Assembly (NCBI RefSeq): GCF_024054175.1
Contig: NZ_JAMXLA010000001.1
Location: 1,358,528 to 1,422,527, forward strand
Direction of reading: 5' to 3'
Length of the DNA stretch: 64,000 nucleotides
Origin: Flavobacterium sp. NRK1
Lineage (GTDB): Bacteria > Bacteroidota > Bacteroidia > Flavobacteriales > Flavobacteriaceae
How positions within the stretch are numbered: position 1 is the first letter of the stretch; each line of letters starts with the position of its first letter. The notes under the pieces were generated by a model that saw only the letters and a program-made list of their open reading frames with translations, ran no database searches and was not told the DNA's origin. Shown piece after piece: positions 52,552 to 59,591 of the stretch. The translations under genes and the position numbers were made by a program.

Positions 52552-53193
52552 TCAGTTGCGCGTTATATTTGAAATTCCCGGGCGTGCCGGCGGCGTAACA
52601 GTTTGTGTTCTTAACTGATTTTCAGGATTTGCCATTCGAACCGTGTCTAAAGCTTTAAGCATTTCTTCCTCTCCTGCTTCTTTTTTTATCTCGCTAATTA
52701 CGATCATTTCATTCATCTGGTTTTGCAGCGAAGTTGTTTCATGTGCAACTTCTTTAATAAGAGCCATTACTCTTTTCTCAGGTATTACCTCCAGATTGAT
52801 GTAAGTGTAAAGTGATTTTATTTTAGTGTTAAGTACACCAATGCGGCTGCGAACCTGAGGTTTATTAAAAAATGACGGAATATTATTTTTTAGTTCGTCA
52901 GACTTAATAACAAGGTTTTTGCTTTTTTGCCTGAAGGCATTTAGTGAGCCGGTAGGCTTTTGCATTAATTCGGTATTGTATTGCTGCCACTCATTCCAGC
53001 CTTTTATCTGTTCAGCTACTTTTGGGGTGGGTGGAGCTACATCAAACTTCCAGTTCTCATTTATGACTTTAAGTATAGAATCGTTTAGTTTTGCCGCCTT
53101 TGCAGTTTCGGCTATACGTTGCGCCTCGTCATCCTTGCAGGAAAAAAGTAATATTGAAAAGCAGCAAAGCACAATGAGTTTCAGGTATTTCAT
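52552..53193 (-). CDS. Hypothetical lipoprotein
   Basis: 213 aa. Lipobox ILLFSC (Cys at 19), then a Lys/Glu/Asn-rich, largely helical body with no family I recognise, ending in a Pro/Arg-rich tail. It is immediately upstream of mfd (13-nt gap), although no link to transcription-coupled repair is implied. Confidence 0.75.
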   Translation of the reverse strand: MKYLKLIVLCCFSILLFSCKDDEAQRIAETAKAAKLNDSILKVINENWKFDVAPPTPKVAEQIKGWNEWQQYNTELMQKPTGSLNAFRQKSKNLVIKSDELKNNIPSFFNKPQVRSRIGVLNTKIKSLYTYINLEVIPEKRVMALIKEVAHETTSLQNQMNEMIVISEIKKEAGEEEMLKALDTVRMANPENQLRTQTVTPPARPGISNITRN

Positions 53194-53425
53194 GTTTCAT
53201 GATTGAAAAAGCAAATTTACAAATGTTACACCAATATGTAAGAAGTGTAAAGCAATTCTTTGGAAAGATTTAATATAAAATTATCCTGGAAGGTTTACTA
53301 TAAAGAATTATCAATAGTATCTTATTTTTCAGGATACTGCATTATGAGCGTCGATAAAATCACAATCTTTCAAAAAAAAGTTACAGGAGCTGGGCCACAG
53401 ATTAAAATTCATAATTTGAAAGCAT

Positions 53426-53433
53426 TATATTTG
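53426..53433 (+). promoter_or_regulatory. -7 promoter box (TATATTTG) of the threonine dehydrogenase gene
   Basis: Plus-strand TATATTTG, a perfect TAnnTTTG match 19 nt before the ATG at 53453. Confidence 0.55.
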
Positions 53434-53452
53434 TGCCCATAAATCAACAATT

Positions 53453-54400
53453 ATGGCAAAAATTTTAATTATAGGCGCATGTGGCCAGATAGGTACCGAA
53501 CTTACCAAAAAACTTAGGAGTGTATATGGAACTGAGGCGGTAGTAGCTTCGGATATCCGTAAAGGTGAGCCTGAATTTGTGGCATCGGGCCCTTTTGAGG
53601 TTGTAAATGCACTTGATTTTAATCAGATAGAAACCATAATTGAAAAGCATGGGGTAGAGGAAGTATATCTTATGGCAGCACTGCTTTCTGCAACTGCGGA
53701 GAAAAACCCTGCCTTTGCATGGGATTTGAATATGAATTCGCTTTTCCATGTGCTTAACCTTGCCAAAGCTGAAAAAATAAAAAAGATATTCTGGCCATCC
53801 AGTATTGCCGTTTTCGGTCCTACTACACCTAAGCAAAATACGCCGCAATATACCGTTATGGAGCCATCTACCGTTTACGGTATATCCAAGCAATCGGGTG
53901 AAAGGTGGTGTGAATACTATAATAAAATTTATGGGGTAGATGTGCGAAGCATCCGTTATCCGGGCCTTATAAGCTGGAGCACACCTCCGGGAGGCGGTAC
54001 TACAGATTATGCGGTAGATATTTACCATAAGGCGTTAGCTGATGGCAAATATACCTGCTTTCTTAGCGAAGAAACACGTTTGCCAATGATGTATATGGAC
54101 GATGCTATACGTGCTACAATTGAAATTATGCAGGCACCTGCTGAGAATATTAAAATACGCTCATCTTACAATCTTTCGGCTATGGATTTTACGCCTAAAG
54201 AAATAGCAGAAGCAATTAAAAGAGAAATACCTGATTTCACTATAGATTATGCGCCTGACTTCCGTCAGAAAATTGCAGACAGCTGGCCGCAAAGTATTGA
54301 CGACAGCAGTGCAAGACAGGATTGGGGATGGAAACATGATTTTGATCTGGCTTCAATGACTGCAGATATGCTTGAGCATTTAAGTGAGAAAGCAGAATAA
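53453..54400 (+). CDS. L-threonine 3-dehydrogenase, SDR (GalE-like) type
   Basis: 315 aa. N-terminal ILIIGACGQIGTELTKKL (G-x-x-G-x-x-G), catalytic YxxxK as VYGISKQSGERWCEYY, SSIAVFGPTTP, and IRYPGLISWSTPPGGGTTDY, all typical of the GalE-like threonine dehydrogenases found in Flavobacterium and relatives. Oxidises threonine to 2-amino-3-ketobutyrate with NAD+. The partner kbl gene is not in the window. Confidence 0.93.
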   Translation: MAKILIIGACGQIGTELTKKLRSVYGTEAVVASDIRKGEPEFVASGPFEVVNALDFNQIETIIEKHGVEEVYLMAALLSATAEKNPAFAWDLNMNSLFHVLNLAKAEKIKKIFWPSSIAVFGPTTPKQNTPQYTVMEPSTVYGISKQSGERWCEYYNKIYGVDVRSIRYPGLISWSTPPGGGTTDYAVDIYHKALADGKYTCFLSEETRLPMMYMDDAIRATIEIMQAPAENIKIRSSYNLSAMDFTPKEIAEAIKREIPDFTIDYAPDFRQKIADSWPQSIDDSSARQDWGWKHDFDLASMTADMLEHLSEKAE

Positions 54401-54420
54401 TTACACTATTTAGTTATATT

Positions 54421-54457
54421 AAAAGCAAATGGCAGGAGATACCTGCCATTCGCTTTT
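54421..54457. terminator. Bidirectional terminator between convergent genes
   Basis: Stem AATGGCAGG (54428-54436) / CCTGCCATT (54442-54450), extended by AAAAGC/GCTTTT, between the threonine dehydrogenase gene (+) and the SnoaL-like gene (-). Confidence 0.8.
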
Positions 54458-54461
54458 AGAT

Positions 54462-54983
54462 CTATTTTTTCTGTAGTTTCTCGATCAAAGTATTTTCATA
54501 TTCTGCTTTCAGCGGAATTACTTTATCGGTAACGTTATTAGGTATTGTCATAGAGAGAACATAATGCTTTATTTTCCAATCGTTACCTTCTTTTTCTAAT
54601 ACCCCGGATCCGCGGCAAATTTTCATCCAGGTATCCAGCAATTCATCAAACCATGCAGTTTTTCCGTCTTTGCTAAAATAAACGTGGCGTTCAAGGGCTT
54701 TAAAGTCCCACGCTTTTCCACTGATAAAATAAGGTCCGGAAAAAGTAGCAAAAGCTTTTTTGTCCCAGTTTTCATTAGCATCAGTTCCAATATAAATGCC
54801 ATCGTCGGCAATTTTACTAAAATAGCCATTATAATCTGCTTTAGCGGCGGCGTTGTGCCAGTTGTCTAAAAGAACATTAATAGTTTTGGTTTCATCAGCC
54901 TTATTAGTTTCGGGTGATTTCGTCAAAAGGTAAGTGCTAATAGAAAGTGATACTATAGTACAGATAACAGTTAGTTTTTTCAT
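54462..54983 (-). CDS. SnoaL-like / NTF2-fold exported protein
   Basis: 173 aa with an N-terminal hydrophobic signal or anchor (about 4-21). The domain NVLLDNWHNAAAKADYNGYF, IYIGTDANENWDKKAF, KTAWFDELLDTWM and WKIKHYVLSMTIPN follows the SnoaL-like (DUF4440) pattern of small NTF2-fold proteins that bind diverse ligands. Catalytic activity, if any, is unknown. 42 nt downstream of the ammonium transporter gene on the same strand. Confidence 0.82.
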   Translation of the reverse strand: MKKLTVICTIVSLSISTYLLTKSPETNKADETKTINVLLDNWHNAAAKADYNGYFSKIADDGIYIGTDANENWDKKAFATFSGPYFISGKAWDFKALERHVYFSKDGKTAWFDELLDTWMKICRGSGVLEKEGNDWKIKHYVLSMTIPNNVTDKVIPLKAEYENTLIEKLQKK

Positions 54984-55025
54984 GGGATGACTTTTTTATA
55001 AAAGTAAAAAAATATCCTGTGAAAA

Positions 55026-56375
55026 TTACCCCAGCATTTCGTTATGTTGCGAAATATCAAGTCCCAATTCTTCGGCTTCTTCAGAAACACGAAGCGGAAT
55101 AAAGAAATTGGTAACTTTATATAATGCCATGGCTCCAAAGAAAGAAAATGCTGCAACAAGTACAATTGCTATCATATGATGGCCAAATACATTCCACCCG
55201 CCATGCATTAAACTGGCATTATCACCCTCGGCAAAAATAGCGGTAAGTATCATACCCATAATACCGCCTACGCCATGGCAGGCAAATACATCAAGGGTAT
55301 CGTCTATACGTTTAAGGCGTTTCCAGTTTACCATAATATTAGATACTATAGCTGCTGCAAAGCCAAAGAAAATACTTTTAGGTACAGAAACAAATCCGGC
55401 TGCGGGGGTTATGGCTACCAGGCCAACAACTGCACCGATACACGCACCAAGAGCCGAAACTTTTCTGCCGTTGAGCCTGTCAAAGAAAGACCATGTAAGC
55501 ATAGCGGAAGCTGATGCTATAGTGGTTGTGGCAAAAGCCATAGCAGCGGTGTGATTGGCAGCGAGCGCAGAGCCTGCGTTGAAACCAAACCATCCAAACC
55601 AAAGCATTCCTGTGCCTAACAGTACAAACGGAATGTTGGTAGGTATATGTTCAAGGTTTTTTCGTTTGCCAAGGCAAAGTACTCCGGCAATGGCTGCAAA
55701 TCCGGCACTCATGTGTACTACGGTGCCTCCGGCAAAGTCTTTTACGCCAAAATACGCCCCAAGCAGTCCTTCAGGGTGCCATACCATATGGCAAAGTGGA
55801 GCATATATAAATATAGAGAACAAACAAATAAATAACAGGAATGATATGAATCGGATACGTTCTGCGAGTGCTCCTGTTATAATAGCAGGTGTAATTATGG
55901 CAAATTTCATCTGGAAAAGGGCAAACAATATAAAAGGTATAGTAGCTGCCATTTTTGAGTGCGGATGCTCATCTACAAAATCGAAAAAAGCAAAATCTGA
56001 CGGGTTGCCTATAAGTCCATAATGTGTACCTGCTATTTCTATACCAAGCGGACTTCCAAACGACAAACTGAATCCTACTACTACCCATAACAGGCTTATA
56101 ACACCTAAACAGATAAAGCTTTTAAGCATAGTAGAGATCACATTTTTTTTACCTACCATTCCGCCATAAAAGAATGATAATCCCGGGGTCATTAGCAAGA
56201 CCAGGCAGGAAGCGGTAAGCAGCCATGCAACATCGGCGGGAACAATACTATCTGTTGAATTAAATTGTGCAGAACTAGCGTTAACAGCAGCATGATCCCA
56301 AAAAAGCCCTGTTATTGCAACAGCAGTGGTAATTAAAAAGGCAGCAATCCATCTTTTTTCTATTTTCTTTTCCAT
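55026..56375 (-). CDS. amt: Ammonium transporter
   Basis: 449 aa with about 11 TM segments after an N-terminal one. Amt signature: WLLTASCLVLLMTPGLSFFYGGMV, pore motifs WHPEGLLGAYFGVKDFAGGTVVHMSAG, LWFGWFGFNAGSALAANH, and FACHGVGGIMGMILTAIFAEG with the conserved pore His. Carries ammonium across the inner membrane. No glnB/glnK gene is adjacent, unlike in many bacteria. Confidence 0.97.
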   Translation of the reverse strand: MEKKIEKRWIAAFLITTAVAITGLFWDHAAVNASSAQFNSTDSIVPADVAWLLTASCLVLLMTPGLSFFYGGMVGKKNVISTMLKSFICLGVISLLWVVVGFSLSFGSPLGIEIAGTHYGLIGNPSDFAFFDFVDEHPHSKMAATIPFILFALFQMKFAIITPAIITGALAERIRFISFLLFICLFSIFIYAPLCHMVWHPEGLLGAYFGVKDFAGGTVVHMSAGFAAIAGVLCLGKRKNLEHIPTNIPFVLLGTGMLWFGWFGFNAGSALAANHTAAMAFATTTIASASAMLTWSFFDRLNGRKVSALGACIGAVVGLVAITPAAGFVSVPKSIFFGFAAAIVSNIMVNWKRLKRIDDTLDVFACHGVGGIMGMILTAIFAEGDNASLMHGGWNVFGHHMIAIVLVAAFSFFGAMALYKVTNFFIPLRVSEEAEELGLDISQHNEMLG

Positions 56376-56830
56376 TATACCCTATAATTTATAGGGGTAA
56401 AGTTAATTAATATATTTTTTATGACGCACTCTGCGGTGATTTTTAGGGGATTGACAAAATTTAAGCTTATTTAGCCTCTAAAATTTCAGTTTTAACAAAT
56501 TAATATTTTTTTAAATGCAATGCAATTTTATAGTAATACCTAAAGTTATGTTAAAAAGCTGAAGGTTATTTAATTACAATTTGAAATTTTGCCCTGATTA
56601 AAATTAGTTTTATCAGTATGTTTTAAAATGTGGTTTTCCGTAAATTTTTGGCAGAATAATTGAAGTACAAAACCGATCGACGAAACGTAGGAAATATTCG
56701 ACAACGTGTTGTAATAGAGAGTGTTAATGTTAATAACTCGTTAAAGTGACATGCTAATTGTGTCGAGGTTTTTTATAACATTGTATCGTCCAATCAATAA
56801 ATAAAAACAAAACCAAACCAAACCAAACCA
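56376..56830. other. 455-nt AT-rich intergenic region
   Basis: Between amt (-) and the 79-aa gene (+). I find no open frame with coding character, no perfect TAnnTTTG box and no tRNA. It contains a near-palindrome CAACGTGTTG around 56703 and ends in a leader of four tandem AAACC units directly before the ATG at 56831. Confidence 0.5.
56809..56829 (+). repeat. AAACC tandem units in the leader of the 79-aa gene
   Basis: Four AAACC units (about 56809-56829) directly abutting the ATG at 56831, occupying the place of a ribosome binding site. Confidence 0.7.
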
Positions 56831-57070
56831 ATGAACACATTAGAACACACCATCGAAGACTACAAGCTCTTCGAGGCCATTGCCGACATTGCATTTATTG
56901 CAGGGCAGAAGGGATTTTTTTCAGGAGATTCAAGAACTGATATTGCCGAGTTTATCTTATGGGCTAAAGAATTTGAAAATATCCATGAGGATACCAACTG
57001 GGATGAAACTGACTATCAGGGATCTATTGAGGCTTTTACCGGACACAAGCTCAGGATTGATCTTCAGTAA
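56831..57070 (+). CDS. Small acidic protein of unknown function
   Basis: 79 aa, strongly acidic, predicted helical (MNTLEHTIEDYKLFEAIADI start, AEFILWAKEFENIHED centre). No family recognised. Early codons use many C-ending triplets, unlike its neighbours, as in highly expressed genes. It has an unusual AAACC-repeat leader and a strong terminator right after, so it is a monocistronic unit with every sign of being a real, well-expressed gene. Confidence 0.75.
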   Translation: MNTLEHTIEDYKLFEAIADIAFIAGQKGFFSGDSRTDIAEFILWAKEFENIHEDTNWDETDYQGSIEAFTGHKLRIDLQ

Positions 57071-57090
57071 ACCAGAACTGCTTAACCCCC

Positions 57091-57147
57091 AACGGCTGCC
57101 TTGTCTATCGTTTCTATAATGATGACAACGCAGCCGTTTAAGTTTTT
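57091..57147 (+). terminator. Long hairpin terminator after the 79-aa gene
   Basis: Stem AACGGCTGC (57091-57099) / GCAGCCGTT (57130-57138), extended by TTGTC/GACAA after a C-C mismatch, with an 18-nt loop, followed by AAGTTTTT. Confidence 0.82.
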
Positions 57148-57150
57148 AGA

Positions 57151-57777
57151 TTAAGTTGAAGTGTTAAATTTTATATGAGCAATTTTTTCTTCAAAATAGA
57201 TTTTACCGAATAAGTTTTTTTCTATTTCGGTTTTTGAAATTAGTATTTCATTAAATCTTTTTATACTATCAGAATAATAAATTATTTCATCTTTAATTTT
57301 AATTATAGGGAAATGATCATATAAATTAGGCTCATTATTCCAAACTTGTACTGGATTCATTCCTAATGCTAAACACCGAAAAAATTCAGTTATTTTATAT
57401 TTATATATTTTTATTAGGTCAGTGTGTTTATAGTCTAAAGGATCTGCGTTTTCAAGTAAATTAATGACGTCCTGTAGCTTATACTGTTCAATTCTATATG
57501 ATAGTAACATAATTTCTGATAATAATTTTGACATTTTACTATCTATCATTATCAAATTATTGAAAAATATATTGTTTCTACAGCCAATGAATTTCAGAAT
57601 TCCACCTCTATCTTCAATAAATTTAATCTTTGAATAAATGTTTGTTGAACTTAAATTTTCAACATCATTTTTATTTAAGATTATCTTATCGATTCGGTAA
57701 ATAAATTCCGTATTCGAAGAACCTTTTAAAAGGAATGGTGGTTTTAATATGTGGTATTTAATGGGTTTAATAATCAT
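57151..57777 (-). CDS. HpaII-like restriction endonuclease C-terminal region
   Basis: About 208 aa from the ATG at 57775-57777 (MIIKPIKYHILK); an ATG at 57795 adds six residues. Segments LLKGSSNTEFIY, IMIDSKMSKLLSEIML, then YKYKITEFFRCLALGMNPVQVW and FGKIYFEEKIAHIKFN follow, in order, the recalled pattern of the C-terminal ~230 residues of HpaII-type restriction enzymes. HpaII itself is ~358 aa, so the N-terminal part is absent. It overlaps the upstream HNH gene. No methyltransferase is nearby. Family call from memory, moderate confidence. Confidence 0.5.
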   Translation of the reverse strand: MIIKPIKYHILKPPFLLKGSSNTEFIYRIDKIILNKNDVENLSSTNIYSKIKFIEDRGGILKFIGCRNNIFFNNLIMIDSKMSKLLSEIMLLSYRIEQYKLQDVINLLENADPLDYKHTDLIKIYKYKITEFFRCLALGMNPVQVWNNEPNLYDHFPIIKIKDEIIYYSDSIKRFNEILISKTEIEKNLFGKIYFEEKIAHIKFNTST

Positions 57778-58561
57778 TAATTGCCTTTTTATCAAAAATC
57801 ACATCTCTGTGATACTCTAAAAATTCTTTTTTTGGCATGTATTTTTTTGGCGATGAAATACTTTTATTTTCTATTAAGGCAAATGAGTTACCATAGTATT
57901 CCATTTTTTCCTTTTTCTTTAAAGAAGAAGAAAGTAATATTTTATAATTTTCATCTAAAGTTATATACCCTTTATCAAATGCTCTATCGTATAAAGCGGA
58001 CAAACAAATACCGTTTTCAGGGTTTAATCTTTTATTTTCATCTTTAGACCAAGGTAAAATATGACTAGCAAATAATAAATCGGGAATATCAATTCCAGTG
58101 ATAGCACATTTAGAAGAATAATTTGCAACAACCATTTTTCTGAAAACAGATTGATTAACCCTAGTTTTTACCGCTCTTATCTTTGTTTCTCCTTTCAAGT
58201 TTTTAATGTCAAAAAGTAAATCGCTATATTTTTCTTCTATGGTTAAATGCTGTTTTTCTGCTAATATTTTTTCACTTTCATAAATTAATTCTTCTTTATT
58301 ATTAGAGAATTCTTCCCATATTTGCTGTACTCCTGAACCGCTATTTTTTAATCCTCCGACACCTCTATCTTGATGATAAGGATCTAAACTAGCAAAATTT
58401 CCTAATCGCATTCCGACGGCACTGGGAGTTCTTCCAATAATATTGGCTAGCTTAATAACTTCGGAATTACCTTTGTGAGTTTTCCCGAATTCTATTTTTA
58501 GATAAAGGTTGAACGCTAAGATCAATTCCTCTCTACTCCAGGGTCTTTGTTTTTCAGGCAT
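57767..58561 (-). CDS. HNH endonuclease with N-terminal DNA-binding domain
   Basis: 264 aa. N-terminal domain (about 5-85: RPWSREELILAFNLYLKIEF, IIGRTPSAVGMRLGNFASLD, GVGGLKNSGSGVQQIW) as in many COG3440-type HNH restriction nucleases; C-terminal HNH domain from KCAITGIDIP (Cys152), through FASHILPW (His167) and NPENGICLSAL (Asn183). At the third His position this protein has Tyr191 (ALYDRAFD). Probable restriction-type DNase. Second gene of a three-gene cassette, 3 nt after the zinc-ribbon gene and overlapping the HpaII-like gene. Confidence 0.85.
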   Translation of the reverse strand: MPEKQRPWSREELILAFNLYLKIEFGKTHKGNSEVIKLANIIGRTPSAVGMRLGNFASLDPYHQDRGVGGLKNSGSGVQQIWEEFSNNKEELIYESEKILAEKQHLTIEEKYSDLLFDIKNLKGETKIRAVKTRVNQSVFRKMVVANYSSKCAITGIDIPDLLFASHILPWSKDENKRLNPENGICLSALYDRAFDKGYITLDENYKILLSSSLKKKEKMEYYGNSFALIENKSISSPKKYMPKKEFLEYHRDVIFDKKAINDY

Positions 58562-58564
58562 GAG

Positions 58565-58738
58565 CTAGTCTTCTTCAGTTAGAAACTCAAAGCTACAATT
58601 TTTATTTAGACATTTATTGATTTGTAGTAGAGGTAATAAGTTGCTTAAATGTGATGTAATAATATCTGTCTTAGCACCACATAGAGGGCAAGTAGTTGGT
58701 TGGTTCAGAATAAATATATACCTCCGTTGGTTAACCAT
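58565..58738 (-). CDS. Zinc-ribbon mini-protein of the HNH cassette
   Basis: 57 aa from the ATG at 58738 (MVNQRRYIFILN); an in-frame ATG at 58756 lies upstream of the -7 box (58742-58749), so the shorter form is preferred. Two Cys pairs, TCPLCGAK and KCLNKNCSF, form a probable zinc ribbon. Function unknown. It is 3 nt before the HNH nuclease gene, so it is probably an accessory or targeting subunit of that cassette. Confidence 0.6.
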   Translation of the reverse strand: MVNQRRYIFILNQPTTCPLCGAKTDIITSHLSNLLPLLQINKCLNKNCSFEFLTEED

Positions 58739-58741
58739 AAA

Positions 58742-58749
58742 CAAAAATA
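58742..58749 (-). promoter_or_regulatory. -7 promoter box (TATTTTTG) of the nuclease cassette
   Basis: Minus-strand TATTTTTG, a perfect TAnnTTTG match directly upstream of the zinc-ribbon ATG at 58738. Transcription would start at about that ATG. Confidence 0.5.
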
Positions 58750-58794
58750 AGAACATCCATTTGATTTAGCAGCCTACAATTGGCCTCACAAAAA

Positions 58795-58814
58795 AACCGG
58801 CCTTAAAGCCGGTT
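58795..58814 (-). terminator. Terminator after the Tyr/His-rich exported protein gene
   Basis: Perfect 7-bp stem AACCGGC (58795-58801) / GCCGGTT (58808-58814) with a run of T on the minus strand, just past the stop at 58821. Confidence 0.75.
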
Positions 58815-58820
58815 CGTTGT

Positions 58821-59228
58821 TTAATAATGTTTTCCACGTCCGTGGTAGTCGTGATGCCCGTGGTGTTTCGGGCCTCTATAATGTTTTTTATATACTTTGT
58901 GGGGTTTGTAGTAGGTGTAAGGGGTTCTTCCATAATAATTTGTTACCACTACTTTAGGTCCTCTATATAAATTATAACCTCTGTAGGGTGCAGGCAGGTA
59001 GGCATTGCGCACCCACTGACCGCGATTGATGTAAATATAGTGTCTTGTGCTAACGTCGTAATAAGTATTTATTTCGGGCAGGTAATAGTATCGTACTTGA
59101 GTGTGCACGGGCGGAGCCCATGCAGGAGGTGTACCGATATTCATATTAAGGCTAACTGAAATCTGAGCCTGTGTGCTGCCGGCAGCCATAAACGCTAACC
59201 CTATCAGCAATGTTTGTAACGTTTTCAT
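58821..59228 (-). CDS. Tyr/His-rich exported protein
   Basis: 135 aa. Signal peptide cleaved near STQAQ (residue ~22). The mature part is rich in Tyr, Pro and Arg (VRYYYLPEINTYYDVSTRHY, LPAPYRGYNLYRGPK) and ends in a Lys/His/Gly-rich tail (HHGHHDYHGRGKHY) that could bind metal. A common Bacteroidota small-protein type without assigned function. Confidence 0.8.
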   Translation of the reverse strand: MKTLQTLLIGLAFMAAGSTQAQISVSLNMNIGTPPAWAPPVHTQVRYYYLPEINTYYDVSTRHYIYINRGQWVRNAYLPAPYRGYNLYRGPKVVVTNYYGRTPYTYYKPHKVYKKHYRGPKHHGHHDYHGRGKHY

Positions 59229-59378
59229 GATCTGTCAATTTTAATATTAGTTGTTAGCGTAAATTCAACATCTGTGCCAAAAAAAGTTTGAAGCAGCAAA
59301 CAAGATCTAAGAAAAGGTGTAGATAGTTAATAAAATTTATCACTAAATTTACAGGATATTCCCTCAAAATGAGAAGTT

Positions 59379-59591
59379 ATGGAGTCTAAGAAAGAGCTAA
59401 CTGAAAAAATACTTAAGATCACTATCTTAATACAGGAAAAGTACCCCGAGCTTTCTAAATATTTAAGTGAAGTACAGGAAACCTTACCTTCGTTTGAGCA
59501 TCCTGAAGTTGATGCATCGGCTTTGGCTAAATATTATGAAACCCTGGACGAAATGCTTAAAGATTACCTTATGGAGCATCCGGAGTTATAA
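59379..59591 (+). CDS. Small acidic protein of unknown function
   Basis: 70 aa, helical, with ITILIQEKYPELSKYLSEVQ and DEMLKDYLMEHPEL. No recognised family. Its last 28 nt overlap, tail to tail, the end of the TPR-protein gene on the other strand. The frame reads as coding (no rare-codon stretch), so I accept it as a gene. Confidence 0.68.
   Translation: MESKKELTEKILKITILIQEKYPELSKYLSEVQETLPSFEHPEVDASALAKYYETLDEMLKDYLMEHPEL

Noticed and set aside
53260..53442. 60-codon plus-strand frame before the threonine dehydrogenase gene
   Set aside because: It covers the perfect -7 box of that gene (53426-53433), and its product has no coding character or family.
56809..56829. AAACC repeats as a CRISPR or satellite array
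   Set aside because: Only four 5-nt units with no spacers; best seen as an unusual leader.
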